A stretch of 64,000 bases of DNA from the NCBI GenBank assembly GCA_028279275.1, contig JANQOB010000018.1:1-64000 (forward strand), in the 5' to 3' direction. Both the position numbers and the translations under genes were made by a program. Numbering within the stretch: the first letter of the stretch is position 1; the number at the start of each line of letters is the position of its first letter. This document shows positions 1 through 9,574 of this stretch, in pieces. The notes beneath the pieces were generated by a model, which made no database searches, was not told the origin of the DNA, and saw nothing but the letters and a program-made list of their open reading frames with translations. Source of the stretch: Gammaproteobacteria bacterium. Lineage in GTDB: Bacteria > Pseudomonadota > Gammaproteobacteria > UBA4575.

Positions 1-46
1 TCAAGTGCCTAAAATTTTAAATGCAAACTTTACAATTTAAAATTGT

Positions 47-484
47 TCATTCGACAAGAATGGTTATTTTTTCTGAAATAACAGGGTGGTTATGCGGGAT
101 ATGTAAATGATTGCCTAATAGCAGTTGCAGAGTATGTTTGCCCGGCGATAAAGTAAGTTCCGCTTCTGTTTGCCCTCCGCCAAAATGAATAATATTGTCA
201 TTAGCTGGCAGCGGTTTATCCATAGCAGGCAATTCTTCAAGATTCACTAAAATGTGATGGTGTCCCGTGTGTTCTCGATCTACACCTGCAGGCGCGACTC
301 CCATACCTGACAAACCAAATTTAACTCTAAAGGTTTGTGAAACCGTGTCACCATTTTGAGGTTCAATGAAATAAACTTTTGCTCCCTCTGGAGATTCTGA
401 AATTAATGTTTCATCAGCATAGACGGAAGCTATGCTAGTAATGAATAAAAGTACTATTACCTTCGTTATTATTTTTTCAATCAT
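47..484 (-). CDS. DUF4399 periplasmic protein
   Basis: Small exported protein of the DUF4399 family (function unknown). The N-terminus is a clear signal peptide (MIEK, then a hydrophobic stretch ending in VYA before DETL). The family hallmarks are visible: GTGHHH-like 'EHTGHHHILVN' in the middle and 'GNHLHIPHNHPVIS' near the C-terminus, a His-rich surface that could bind metal (inference). I chose the ATG at 484 instead of one 21 bases upstream because a strong Shine-Dalgarno (AGAGGGAG) lies 7 bases before it and because it places the signal peptide at the very N-terminus. The gene directly follows dps on the same strand, so the two are probably cotranscribed. Confidence 0.8.
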   Translation of the reverse strand: MIEKIITKVIVLLFITSIASVYADETLISESPEGAKVYFIEPQNGDTVSQTFRVKFGLSGMGVAPAGVDREHTGHHHILVNLEELPAMDKPLPANDNIIHFGGGQTEAELTLSPGKHTLQLLLGNHLHIPHNHPVISEKITILVE

Positions 485-505
485 TATCAGCTCCCTCTTT
501 TTCAT

Positions 506-976
506 TTAAGAATTGAGTGCACGTAGCATCCATGCCGTTTTTTCATGTATCCGCATACGATCAGATACTAATGCAAGTGTTGATTCATCATTGGCCTCTT
601 GTGCCACATTTAGTACTGTACGACATGTTTTTACAACTTTCTCGTGCCCATTCTTGAGCAGATCGACCATCTGACTCGCTGCCGGAACACCATCCACTTC
701 TTCTATACTGCTTAATTTAGCAAACTCTTTATATGTGCCAGGAGCTGCTACATCAAGAGTTCGAATTCTTTCTGCAATTTCATCCACTGCAGTTGCTAAT
801 TCTGTGTAATGTTCTTCAAACATGACATGCAATTCAGTAAATTGCGGACCAGTTACATTCCAATGAAAATTATGTGTCTGTAAATATAATGTGTAAGAAT
901 CCGCAAGCAGGTGTTTGAGACCTTCTGCGACTCTAATTCGATCTTGTTCTTCAATACCTATATCGATTGCGCTCAT
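506..976 (-). CDS. dps: Dps-family ferritin-like DNA-protection protein
   Basis: Dps/miniferritin of 156 aa, the usual length. It oxidises Fe(II) with peroxide and stores iron, and in many bacteria it coats DNA during stress. The intersubunit ferroxidase ligands are visible: His in 'HNFHWNV' (about residue 35-39), and the acidic pair in 'FEEHY' followed by 'DEIAERI' (about residues 53-72). The start is supported by AAGG seven bases before the ATG. It lies upstream of and almost abuts the DUF4399 gene (the DUF4399 start options overlap its stop), suggesting one transcript. DNA binding cannot be judged; there is no Lys-rich N-terminal tail. Confidence 0.92.
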   Translation of the reverse strand: MSAIDIGIEEQDRIRVAEGLKHLLADSYTLYLQTHNFHWNVTGPQFTELHVMFEEHYTELATAVDEIAERIRTLDVAAPGTYKEFAKLSSIEEVDGVPAASQMVDLLKNGHEKVVKTCRTVLNVAQEANDESTLALVSDRMRIHEKTAWMLRALNS

Positions 977-1119
977 AATAAAACCTTTGTGTTTAACTTG
1001 TATAAGAGTAAATATGTGCTATTTTTCTCATTGAGTAAATTGAATTAAAAACACCATAGTAATCTATTTTATAAATGATTAATTTTGTTAAAAATCAATA
1101 AGATAGAGATTAGTATGCT

Positions 1120-1644
1120 TTATTGTCGAATTGTCAGTTGTTTGCCTTCATGGGTTACCGATAAGCCACGTAAAAAAGACATACCCAGTAAGATTTCATT
1201 GCCATCCATATGTGGATTGATATTCGCTCTTATGTCGTAGAGTTTTATTTCTCCTAAGCTGATTTCATCTAAAATGGTTGCATAAACTTCAACGGTTCCA
1301 TTAGCTGTAGAAACTAGCACTGGTGCACCTTTCTTTAATCCAATTTTATTAGCAACTCTCTCTGGTACTGATACAAAGCTGGCACCGGTATCAACTAGGA
1401 ATGTTACTTTTTTATTATTAATTTTTCCGTTGGCTATATAGTGGCCGTAACTGCTGCTTTGTAACACGACTTCTTTTTCACCAGTAGTTGAAATAGTAGT
1501 AGCAACATTTTGATTAGGATTACGCTTATTGGTTTCTAAAACTCCAAAAAACCACACGAGCATGCCTAGTATCAAAACCCAGGATATGATAATCATGCCT
1601 TTGCCGAGTTGCTTGTTTTGCTCTTCTGGTAATTTGTCTTTCAT
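1120..1644 (-). CDS. Membrane-anchored retropepsin-like aspartic protease (TIGR02281 type)
   Basis: 174 aa with one N-terminal membrane segment (about residues 17-36) followed by a periplasmic clan AA aspartic protease domain. The catalytic motif is 'FLVDTGASFVSVP' (DTGAS, about residue 86-90), and the C-terminal 'ILLGMSFLRGL' matches the conserved hydrophobic-Gly motif of retropepsin-like single-domain proteases, which work as dimers. Many proteobacteria carry this TIGR02281-type protein; its substrates are unknown. It stands alone, 143 bases from dps, and is divergent from the efflux operon. Confidence 0.88.
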   Translation of the reverse strand: MKDKLPEEQNKQLGKGMIIISWVLILGMLVWFFGVLETNKRNPNQNVATTISTTGEKEVVLQSSSYGHYIANGKINNKKVTFLVDTGASFVSVPERVANKIGLKKGAPVLVSTANGTVEVYATILDEISLGEIKLYDIRANINPHMDGNEILLGMSFLRGLSVTHEGKQLTIRQ

Positions 1645-1884
1645 GGCTAAATTCTAATGCATCAGACATTGGATTTAATGCTACAAATCTGTAATTTTAT
1701 TCGCTTTAGACTATAAGATTGCGTTTGCACGAAACTGATTATAATTGCGGTGCTTGCACCGAATACATGCAATCCAGCTATCGCTTCAAATAATTTCAGT
1801 AATTGCTATCGTTCTAACATTGTTTCATTATACTTTTTAAATCTTTGATAACTCTTATTACTGTTATTAAGCATAATAAAAATA

Positions 1885-4257
1885 ATGTATTTATTTGAAA
1901 TACAAAAAACCCGCTTGTGGTGGATAATCTCTTTCAGCGTCATTCTATTTTTGACAACTATCAATCATTCGAATGCTGTTGAGACGATCAATGTAGGGAT
2001 AGTTTTAGATGGGCCTGTAAAACGTGAATTTTTACCTCTCAATCAGATTATAAAAGAAGTACAAGATTTAAATGCAGGTGAATTTAATATTGTTTTCCCT
2101 AAAGATAAAATTCGTCATGGTAATTGGCAAGCAACAGAAATTAACAGTCAACTCACCGATCTTCTTGCAGATCCGACAATAGATTTAATTATTGCCAATG
2201 GACTGGTCTCCAGCCACCAAGCCTCTAGGATTAAAAATTTAAATAAACCCGTTATTGCACCTATCGTTGCTGACCGAGAACTGCAAGAACTTCCATACCA
2301 AACTCCCGGTGTTAGTGGTAAACGTAATTATGTGTATATCAGTGACAATCGTACAGTAGGGGATGATTTACGTAACTTTTATGAACTAGTGGAATTTAAA
2401 AATCTCGGAATCGTAGTCGATAAATTATTTTTAGATTCTTTACCTCAATTGACCGGAGTTACTCGTGAAGTTCAAAGTGAGCTTAGGTTTGATATCACAC
2501 TTATTCCGGTTGTAAATAATCTTGATGAAGCGATCGTTGAGATGTCTCCCAGTATAGACGCAATATATGTCCCGCCTTTATTACGCTTCAATGACGAGGA
2601 TTTTAAACGATTCGCACAGGGACTGATTTCTAAAAAAATCCCGAGTTACTCCTTAACTGGAAGAAATGAACTAAGAATGGGTATTCTGGCGACCTCTAGT
2701 GGCCGCGATCTGGACACTCTCCGCTATGCAAGACGCATAGCCTTATTGTCACAAAGTATTTTAATTGGAACTAATGCTGCAAATCTTGCTGTGGCACTCG
2801 AGCAACCCGAAAAACTAGCGATTAATATGCATACGGCTAAAGCGATAGATTTTTCACCAAAATGGGAATTACTTGAAGTAACAGACCTTCTCTTTCGTGA
2901 AAGCATGGAAGATAAAGGTGAAACATACAATATGGTGAGTGCTATCCGAAAAGCAATTGATGCCAATCTTTCACTACAAATTGACCGGCTTGATCTTAGG
3001 TTGGCGGAAGATGATGTAACCAGTACACGTTCTGCATTGTTACCACAATTAAGTATTGGAGCTAACACAAGACAAACTGACAAAGATACCGCAAGGTTTT
3101 CTGGAGTTGAGCAAACTACGGATAGCTCGATCAGCCTGTCACAAACAATTTATTCAGAAACTCAACGTTCAGGTTATATCGTTGCAAAGTTTTTAAGAGA
3201 TGCCGCGGATGAAAATTTACGTCAAAATATTCTAGATATTATTAGTGCTTCATCAACAGCATACCTGCAATTATTATCTGCAATGGCTTCAGAAGAGGTA
3301 AGGAGATCGAATTTAGATGTAACAGAAACCAACCTTGAATTAGCTGAAACACGTTTGAAAATTGGTACATCAGACCGTGCTGATGTTCTTCGTTGGCAAA
3401 GTCAGTTAGCGACAGATAGACGCAATCTATATTCTGCAGAATCCACGCGCGAGCAAGCACAAACTCGTTTAAAGCAAATCTTACATTTGCCTTTAGCTGA
3501 GCCAATGTCGGTAACAGATGAAGGAATTTCTGAACAACTGATTATTTTAGACAGTGAAAGATTTAGTCGTTTTTTCGATACCCCGCGTAATTTCAATACT
3601 TTTGTTGAGTTTGAAGTGCAACGCGCATTAGATAATGCTCCAGAACTAAAAAGTGCAGAATATATTGTTGCTTCTAATGAACGACGATTAAAAGCAGCAA
3701 AACGTGCTTATTACATACCCGACGTAAGCTTGAATGCACAATATGGTCAAAATATTAATCGTAGTGGAGTAGGCAGTAACTCTTCGCAATTAGAGGATGA
3801 AGACTGGTCAGTAGGTGTAGAAGCTAGCTTGCCGTTATTTACCAGTGGTGCACGAAAATCTGCCGTTTCAAGTGCTAGTAATGAATTACAACAAAGTCGT
3901 TATAATAAAGAAAACATTTATGAACAAATTGAATCACGTATTTTAATTGCGCTGCAACAAGCAAGTGGCAGTTATCCCGGAATACGTTTAAGCAAAAATG
4001 CTGCTAAAGCTGCTAAAGAGAACTTGGATTTAGTAATTGATTCCTATTCTAAAGGAGTAGTTTCAATTACCGATTTGATTGATGCACAAAACGCGTCACT
4101 GGCCGCAAATCTTGATGCGGTAGATGCACAATATCAATTTATGATTGATTGGATTGAAGTTCAACGAGCCGTAGCAAACTTTGATTTAATTTTAACGACT
4201 GACGGGTTTGATCAATGGTATCAGGCGCTAAATGAATTTTATGCTACAAAAAAGTAG
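1885..4257 (+). CDS. TolC-family outer-membrane efflux protein with N-terminal ABC substrate-binding-like domain
   Basis: 790 aa, much longer than a normal TolC/OprM protein (about 420-500 aa). After a signal peptide (hydrophobic residues 14-31), residues about 35-330 look like a two-lobed periplasmic binding protein of the ABC_sub_bind/PBP1 kind: 'INVGIVLDGP' opens the first lobe, 'LIIANGLVSS' and 'IDAIYVPPLL' follow the alternating strand-helix pattern. Residues about 350-780 are the outer-membrane efflux domain, with the two repeats of long helices ('ETRLKIGTSDRADVLRWQ' and 'DSYSKGVVSITDLIDAQ' are the paired signature turns). It heads an operon with an adaptor and an RND pump, so it is the exit channel. 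The fused domain might sense or deliver substrate (inference). Confidence 0.88.
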   Translation: MYLFEIQKTRLWWIISFSVILFLTTINHSNAVETINVGIVLDGPVKREFLPLNQIIKEVQDLNAGEFNIVFPKDKIRHGNWQATEINSQLTDLLADPTIDLIIANGLVSSHQASRIKNLNKPVIAPIVADRELQELPYQTPGVSGKRNYVYISDNRTVGDDLRNFYELVEFKNLGIVVDKLFLDSLPQLTGVTREVQSELRFDITLIPVVNNLDEAIVEMSPSIDAIYVPPLLRFNDEDFKRFAQGLISKKIPSYSLTGRNELRMGILATSSGRDLDTLRYARRIALLSQSILIGTNAANLAVALEQPEKLAINMHTAKAIDFSPKWELLEVTDLLFRESMEDKGETYNMVSAIRKAIDANLSLQIDRLDLRLAEDDVTSTRSALLPQLSIGANTRQTDKDTARFSGVEQTTDSSISLSQTIYSETQRSGYIVAKFLRDAADENLRQNILDIISASSTAYLQLLSAMASEEVRRSNLDVTETNLELAETRLKIGTSDRADVLRWQSQLATDRRNLYSAESTREQAQTRLKQILHLPLAEPMSVTDEGISEQLIILDSERFSRFFDTPRNFNTFVEFEVQRALDNAPELKSAEYIVASNERRLKAAKRAYYIPDVSLNAQYGQNINRSGVGSNSSQLEDEDWSVGVEASLPLFTSGARKSAVSSASNELQQSRYNKENIYEQIESRILIALQQASGSYPGIRLSKNAAKAAKENLDLVIDSYSKGVVSITDLIDAQNASLAANLDAVDAQYQFMIDWIEVQRAVANFDLILTTDGFDQWYQALNEFYATKK

Positions 4258-4287
4258 CGCGTATTGTATGTTCTGAGGAAACAATAC

Positions 4288-5379
4288 ATGAAGCAAACTA
4301 TTCAATTTATTTTGATTACTACCCTAATTATAAACATATGGGGTTGTGGGCAAGAAAAAGATACGACCGAAGAAGCCGTAGCCTTAAGATCGGTACGGTC
4401 TATAGTGGTTTCTATGCCTGAAAATGGTTTAACACGCACTTTCTCAGGAACCGCCAAAGCAGATTTACAATCTAATCTAAGTTTTAGAGTTTCAGGTACT
4501 ATTCTAACTTTAGATGTTAAAGTGGGTGACAGACTCAAAGCAGACCAACTCATTGCAACACTAGACCCTTCTGATTATCAATTACAGGCTCAGCAAGCAG
4601 TGGCTAATCTTGCGCAAGCGGAAGCTACGCTTAGAAATGCAAAAGCTAACTTTGAGCGCGTCAAAGGTTTATATGAAAATAATAATATTTCAAGAGATCA
4701 ATTAGACACCGCTCGTTCAAACGCTGAATCCAGTGCTGCGCAAGTTAGAGCATCAAAAAAAGCCTTAGAGCTTGCACGTTTAAATGTATCTTATGCAAGC
4801 TTGTATGCTTCAGAAGCATGTGGAGTCGCAGAAAAAAATGCAGAGATAAATGAATATGTGAATGCTGGGCAAACCATTTTAGTGGTCACTTGTGGAGATC
4901 AATTAGACATAGGTCTTGATATTCCGGAAAGTGTAATCGGTCAAATACAAAATGATATGGATGCAGTGGTTACATTTAGTATCATTCCCGGCGAAGAGTT
5001 TGCAGGAAAGGTCACTGAAGTTGGTGTGGCTTCAAGTGCCAGCACTACCTTCCCAGTCACTGTTACACTTACAGATACGCCTAGTGGTTTAAGACCAGGT
5101 CTTGCTGCACAAGTGTCCTTCACATTTGAAAACTCGACTCAGCAAAGAAATTTCATCGTTCCGGCTGTTGCAGTAGGACAAGATGATTCAGGTACATATG
5201 TTTATCTCGTTGAACAAACCGGCAAAGAAAAAGTCGGTCTGATAAAAAAACAAAGTGTAACAACTGGTGAATTAACACCATCAGGCATTGAAATTGTAGA
5301 TGGTATTAAAGTAGGAGACCATATTGTTACTGCAGGAGTAAATATTGTTAGAGAGGGTTTAGAAGTACTCACCCACTAA
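4288..5379 (+). CDS. RND efflux periplasmic adaptor (membrane fusion) lipoprotein
   Basis: 363 aa membrane fusion protein. The N-terminus is a lipoprotein signal ending in a lipobox 'IWGC', so it should be lipid-anchored in the inner membrane. The order is typical of HlyD/AcrA adaptors: lipoyl half ('FRVSGTILTLDVKVGDRLKADQ'-like segment near residues 60-85), coiled-coil hairpin rich in Ala/Gln/Glu (residues 95-170), second lipoyl half, beta-barrel ('LRPGLAAQVSF') and membrane-proximal domain. I chose ATG 4288 over an in-frame TTG at 4264 because GAGGA lies eight bases before it and it starts the signal peptide. It sits 30 bases after the TolC-like gene and 4 bases before the pump gene. Confidence 0.93.
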   Translation: MKQTIQFILITTLIINIWGCGQEKDTTEEAVALRSVRSIVVSMPENGLTRTFSGTAKADLQSNLSFRVSGTILTLDVKVGDRLKADQLIATLDPSDYQLQAQQAVANLAQAEATLRNAKANFERVKGLYENNNISRDQLDTARSNAESSAAQVRASKKALELARLNVSYASLYASEACGVAEKNAEINEYVNAGQTILVVTCGDQLDIGLDIPESVIGQIQNDMDAVVTFSIIPGEEFAGKVTEVGVASSASTTFPVTVTLTDTPSGLRPGLAAQVSFTFENSTQQRNFIVPAVAVGQDDSGTYVYLVEQTGKEKVGLIKKQSVTTGELTPSGIEIVDGIKVGDHIVTAGVNIVREGLEVLTH

Positions 5380-5383
5380 CATT

Positions 5384-8300
5384 ATGAACATCACTCAATT
5401 TGCATTTCGCTTCGACCGCGTTGTTTACATATTAATTGCATTACTCATAGTAAGCGGCATTTTAGCTTATCAACAATTACCTAAAGCTAGAGACCCTGGC
5501 TTTATCATTCGGGCTGCCGTCATCACTACAACTTTATCTGGTGCAAGTCCAGAGCGCATGGAACTATTGGTCACAGATAAGCTTGAAAAGAAAATTCAGG
5601 AAATGCCTGAAGTCGATTATATAAAAAGTGAATCGCGAAATGGGATCTCCATTATCACTGTAAATTTCTTAGAGTCATACACAGAAATGCGTCCTATCTT
5701 TGATGATTTACGTCGCAAAGTGGATGATGTCGAATCAGAGCTTCCAGAAGGGGCAAGTGATCCTTTTGTAAATGACGAATATGGTGACGTGTTCGGAAGT
5801 GTCTATACGCTTACAGGCGATGGGTATAGCTATGCTGAATTAAAAGATGTTGCAGATGATATTCGTGATCGTATTTTGAAACTCCCGGATGTCGCAAAAG
5901 TAAATCTTCATGGTGTTCAAAAAGAATCTATATTTGTTGAATATGACAATGCCCGATTAACCGAACTGGGCATTTCTCCTAAACAGCTTTCAGCCTTACT
6001 CGGCACGGTAAATATTCTTTCATCAGGTGGCGACATACTAACAGGCAGAGAAAGAATAGTACTTGAACCAACAGGCAACTTCGAAACACTTGAAGACTTG
6101 CGTAAAACCGTAGTTCCCACACCAAGCGGCAGTGTGGTCTACTTGGGTGATATTGCAAACATATATCGAGACTATGAAGACCCTCCTGAAAGTGTGGCGC
6201 GCGCCAATGGGCAATCAACTATTGCCATCGGCATTTCTATGCGTGAAGGAGGTGATATCCTAAAGCTGGGCGAACAATTAGATACCGTCATTCCCGAAAT
6301 TCGAACACTATATCCTTGGGGAATCGAATTAGAAAAAATTTGGTTCCAAGCTAATTTAGTCAAAACCAATGTTGATGAGTTTTTAAAAAGCTTATTGCAA
6401 GCCATCGCGATTGTCTGTGTAGTCATCGTGATAATGCTGGGGCTTAAAACCGGAGTTGTTGTTGCAAGTTTGATTCCAACTGCAATGGTAATAGCAATAT
6501 TTGTCATGCAAGTATTTGGAATAACTATTAACCAAATTTCACTTGCTGCATTAATAATTTCATTAGGACTGCTAGTGGACAATGCAATCGTGATGGTGGA
6601 ATCCATCTTAGTAAAGTTTGACTCAGGTATGTCTGCAATTAATGCTGCTATAGACTCAGGTCGAGAGTTATTCTTGCCTTTATTGACATCGTCCTTAACA
6701 ACTAGTGCGGCTTTTATGCCTATTGCGCTTGCTGAGTCGGCAGTAGGTGAATATACCTCAGATATTTTTTACGTTGTCACCATTACTCTTTTGGTTTCTT
6801 GGTTTGTAGCAATGACATTCATCCCTATGTTATCAGCCTCATCACTAAAAAATAGAAAACAAATTTCAAATGACGAGGACCAACACTCATTTAATAGTAA
6901 TTTTTACGCTCTATATAGAAATATTTTACTGCTTGTATTGAAAAATAAAATTATATTTGGAATTTTCGTTGCAATAATGTTCTTTGCAGCGATTAAAGGT
7001 TTAGCTTATGTCAGGGTAGCTTTTATTGAGCCTTCAGAAGATCCAGTTTTCAATGGTGCTCTAGAAATGCCCTTAGGTACCTCCATTGAAGCCAATCAAG
7101 CCGTAATTGAAGATATTGATCAATTTATTTACAAAGAATTTTATAAACCCAGTAGTGGGCAAGCAAAAATAAAAAACTGGTTGACCTTTGTTGGCGAAGG
7201 TGGCCCTCGTTTAGATTTAGGACTAAACCCACCTAATCAAAATCCTGCAAATTCTTTTATTATTGCTAATACAGTAAAAGGAAAAGATGTAGAGGTCATA
7301 ATTGAAGGTATAGAAAAATATGCCGCGGAAAATCATCCTGATCTTAATTTAAGATTGAGCCGGTTGGAAAACGGCCCGCCCGTTGGCTATCCAATACAAG
7401 TTCGCATCTCGGGGCCAGAAATAAAGCAGCTCTATAAAATAGCGGATCAAGTAACTTCATATTTGTATGACAATAAAAATGTTACTCATGTAAAAAATAC
7501 CTGGGGCAAACAAACAAAAAAACTGCTCGTTGAAGTGGATCAAGAACGTGCTCGCCGCGCAGGGGTTACTAGCGATGATGTCGCCTATTCTCTCAATGCG
7601 AGTTTAACCGGAATTGATATGACCGAATTCCGTGAAGAAGACAAACTAATTCCTATTACTTTACGTTCGATTGCCGCAGACCGACAAGATATTGGAAAAT
7701 TAGACGGCACTAGTGTCTATTCTGAAACAACCGGCCTCTCTGTACCGCTTAAACAAGTTGCCGATGTTCGCTTAGTATTTGAGCCGGGAATGATCGAACG
7801 CCGTGATAGAGATCGAACCATTACTTTAAAAGCCAAATTGCGTACCGGTGCAACCGCCAATGATGTAAACCAAACACTGTCGCCTTGGTTACAAGAAACT
7901 CAAAAAACTTGGCCTAGAGACTATTACTACGCAGAAGGAGGGGAGTCCGAAGAAGCTGAGAAAGGTAATGCTTCTATCGCGGTTAAACTCCCGATTGCAG
8001 GAATGGCCATATTATTATTATTAGTAGCGCAATTTAACTCAGTTAGGCGACCATTAATTATTCTTGCAACCATACCGCTAGGAATTATTGGCGTAACTGT
8101 TGGGTTATTGTTAGCGAGCTCTTCCTTGGGATTTTTTACTTTACTGGGGTTGATTTCATTATCAGGGATAATTATTAACAATGCCATCGTACTCATTGAC
8201 CGTATCAAAATTGAAATAGAAGAATTAGGCAAAGAAGTTAAACAAGCTATTATCGATGCCTGTCAACAACGTGTTCGGCCGATTTTATTAACCACGGCTA

Positions 8301-8470
8301 CGACAGTTTTAGGAATGATGCCTTTATGGTGGGGTGGTACTGCAATGTTCCGGCCAATGGCTGTGACGATTATATTCGGATTATTGTTCGCAACTTTTTT
8401 AACGTTACTACTCGTTCCAGTTTTATATAGTTTATTTTTTAGAGTGAGCTTTAAATCTTATCAACATTAA
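5384..8470 (+). CDS. RND-family efflux permease (HAE1/AcrB type)
   Basis: 1028-aa inner-membrane proton-driven drug/solute pump. The RND layout is visible: TM1 (residues 12-30), a large periplasmic loop, TM2-6 including 'GLLVDNAIVMVE' (the D of TM4 essential for proton relay), a second periplasmic loop, and TM8-12 with 'GIIINNAIVLIDRI' and 'RPILLTTATTVLGMMPLWWGG'. It closes an operon with a TolC-like channel and an adaptor. Its 3' end overlaps the convergent galT-like gene by 4 bases and I see no terminator between them. Substrate cannot be predicted. Confidence 0.95.
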   Translation: MNITQFAFRFDRVVYILIALLIVSGILAYQQLPKARDPGFIIRAAVITTTLSGASPERMELLVTDKLEKKIQEMPEVDYIKSESRNGISIITVNFLESYTEMRPIFDDLRRKVDDVESELPEGASDPFVNDEYGDVFGSVYTLTGDGYSYAELKDVADDIRDRILKLPDVAKVNLHGVQKESIFVEYDNARLTELGISPKQLSALLGTVNILSSGGDILTGRERIVLEPTGNFETLEDLRKTVVPTPSGSVVYLGDIANIYRDYEDPPESVARANGQSTIAIGISMREGGDILKLGEQLDTVIPEIRTLYPWGIELEKIWFQANLVKTNVDEFLKSLLQAIAIVCVVIVIMLGLKTGVVVASLIPTAMVIAIFVMQVFGITINQISLAALIISLGLLVDNAIVMVESILVKFDSGMSAINAAIDSGRELFLPLLTSSLTTSAAFMPIALAESAVGEYTSDIFYVVTITLLVSWFVAMTFIPMLSASSLKNRKQISNDEDQHSFNSNFYALYRNILLLVLKNKIIFGIFVAIMFFAAIKGLAYVRVAFIEPSEDPVFNGALEMPLGTSIEANQAVIEDIDQFIYKEFYKPSSGQAKIKNWLTFVGEGGPRLDLGLNPPNQNPANSFIIANTVKGKDVEVIIEGIEKYAAENHPDLNLRLSRLENGPPVGYPIQVRISGPEIKQLYKIADQVTSYLYDNKNVTHVKNTWGKQTKKLLVEVDQERARRAGVTSDDVAYSLNASLTGIDMTEFREEDKLIPITLRSIAADRQDIGKLDGTSVYSETTGLSVPLKQVADVRLVFEPGMIERRDRDRTITLKAKLRTGATANDVNQTLSPWLQETQKTWPRDYYYAEGGESEEAEKGNASIAVKLPIAGMAILLLLVAQFNSVRRPLIILATIPLGIIGVTVGLLLASSSLGFFTLLGLISLSGIIINNAIVLIDRIKIEIEELGKEVKQAIIDACQQRVRPILLTTATTVLGMMPLWWGGTAMFRPMAVTIIFGLLFATFLTLLLVPVLYSLFFRVSFKSYQH

Positions 8471-9540
8471 TTAATTTCAACATCTCTCAAACGTTTTGCT
8501 GCATCTTCAGGGCTTACTGTGCTCACAAACAAACCAGAACCTAATTCAAATCCTGTAGGTATACTTGTTCTAGGACATATCTCTAAATGCCATAGATAGC
8601 TATCTCGGTGTTTGTTGAACTCATCTCCATGGGGAATGGAGTGAAGAAAATAATTGTATTGCGCACCACCAATGACATTATTAAGTCGCCGCATCGTGCG
8701 TTTAACAAGTAAGGCAAAATCCTCCAAGTCTTCATCACTGCATTCAAGATAATCTGCTTGTGGAAATAATGGAAAAATTTGTACTTCCCACTCAAAACGA
8801 CTTGCAAATGGTTTTATCGCTATAAATCGTTTAGTTTTTTCTATTACATACTGGCCCACATCAATTTTTCTTCTAACTTCACCGGAGTCACGATCATAAA
8901 TCGTCGCTTCAAAGGTCAACGCTTCGTCAACTAAGTGAGAAAATATATTTTGATTAAATTTTTGAAAATGAATATGTGAGTGATATAGCTCGTTGGCAAC
9001 ATTTTCTGGAACGACTGGCATCGCAACGATTTGACTATGCGTATGCGCAATACTCGCTCCTGCTGCGGGACCGAAATTTTTGAACACTAAAACGTATTTA
9101 ATACGCGCATCAGTGCCATAGAGAAATTGCATTCGATCTCGATAAATTTTAAATAAAGCTTGTATATGTTCTTGAGACATATGGTCAATATGTATTGAGT
9201 GATTATCATGATCGATAACCACCTCATGTCGCCCATATCCATCGATAACGTGCTGCAAACCAAAACTTAAACTTTGCGTTTGTTGTTTGTTGCTTAATAC
9301 AGGGAATAAATTTTCTACGATACGAATTGACCAATTTTCTTCATTTGGCCAACTAACTAATGTAGGAGGAGTTTTATCTTCATTACCTTTGCAAAATGGG
9401 CATTCTGCTATCCTGGAATCCGTACCCATCACTAATGGCTTTTCATCTTTGCGTGGCCTAAGGCCTCGTGCGGTAGAAACTAAAACAGATTCTGTAGGCA
9501 CTATGGGATTTATACGAATTTCTCTTAATTCATTTGACAT
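8467..9540 (-). CDS. galT: Galactose-1-phosphate uridylyltransferase-like nucleotidyltransferase
   Basis: 357-aa member of the GalT branch of the HIT superfamily. The N-terminal zinc site is present ('CPFCKGNE', about residues 48-51), as are 'GRHEVVID' and the HIT-like active-site segment 'AGASIAHTHSQIVAMP', where family members use a His-x-His pair with a His nucleophile next to Gln. The classical HPH of E. coli GalT is read here as HTHSQ, so the substrate could be another sugar phosphate or ADP-sugar; the GalT name is by family only. It is followed upstream by a HIT hydrolase gene on the same strand with a 34-base gap, so two HIT-fold enzymes are likely cotranscribed. Confidence 0.8.
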   Translation of the reverse strand: MSNELREIRINPIVPTESVLVSTARGLRPRKDEKPLVMGTDSRIAECPFCKGNEDKTPPTLVSWPNEENWSIRIVENLFPVLSNKQQTQSLSFGLQHVIDGYGRHEVVIDHDNHSIHIDHMSQEHIQALFKIYRDRMQFLYGTDARIKYVLVFKNFGPAAGASIAHTHSQIVAMPVVPENVANELYHSHIHFQKFNQNIFSHLVDEALTFEATIYDRDSGEVRRKIDVGQYVIEKTKRFIAIKPFASRFEWEVQIFPLFPQADYLECSDEDLEDFALLVKRTMRRLNNVIGGAQYNYFLHSIPHGDEFNKHRDSYLWHLEICPRTSIPTGFELGSGLFVSTVSPEDAAKRLRDVEIN

Positions 9541-9574
9541 GGATGACTGTTTCTTAAATTCAGTAGTACAAGAT

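Noticed and set aside
2724..3083. 119-codon antisense frame in the TolC-like gene
   Set aside because: Shadow of the outer-membrane efflux domain.
6172..6606. 144-codon antisense frame inside the RND pump gene
   Set aside because: It lies entirely within a well supported RND coding region on the other strand and shows the low-complexity Ile/Thr/Ser pattern of a mirror frame.
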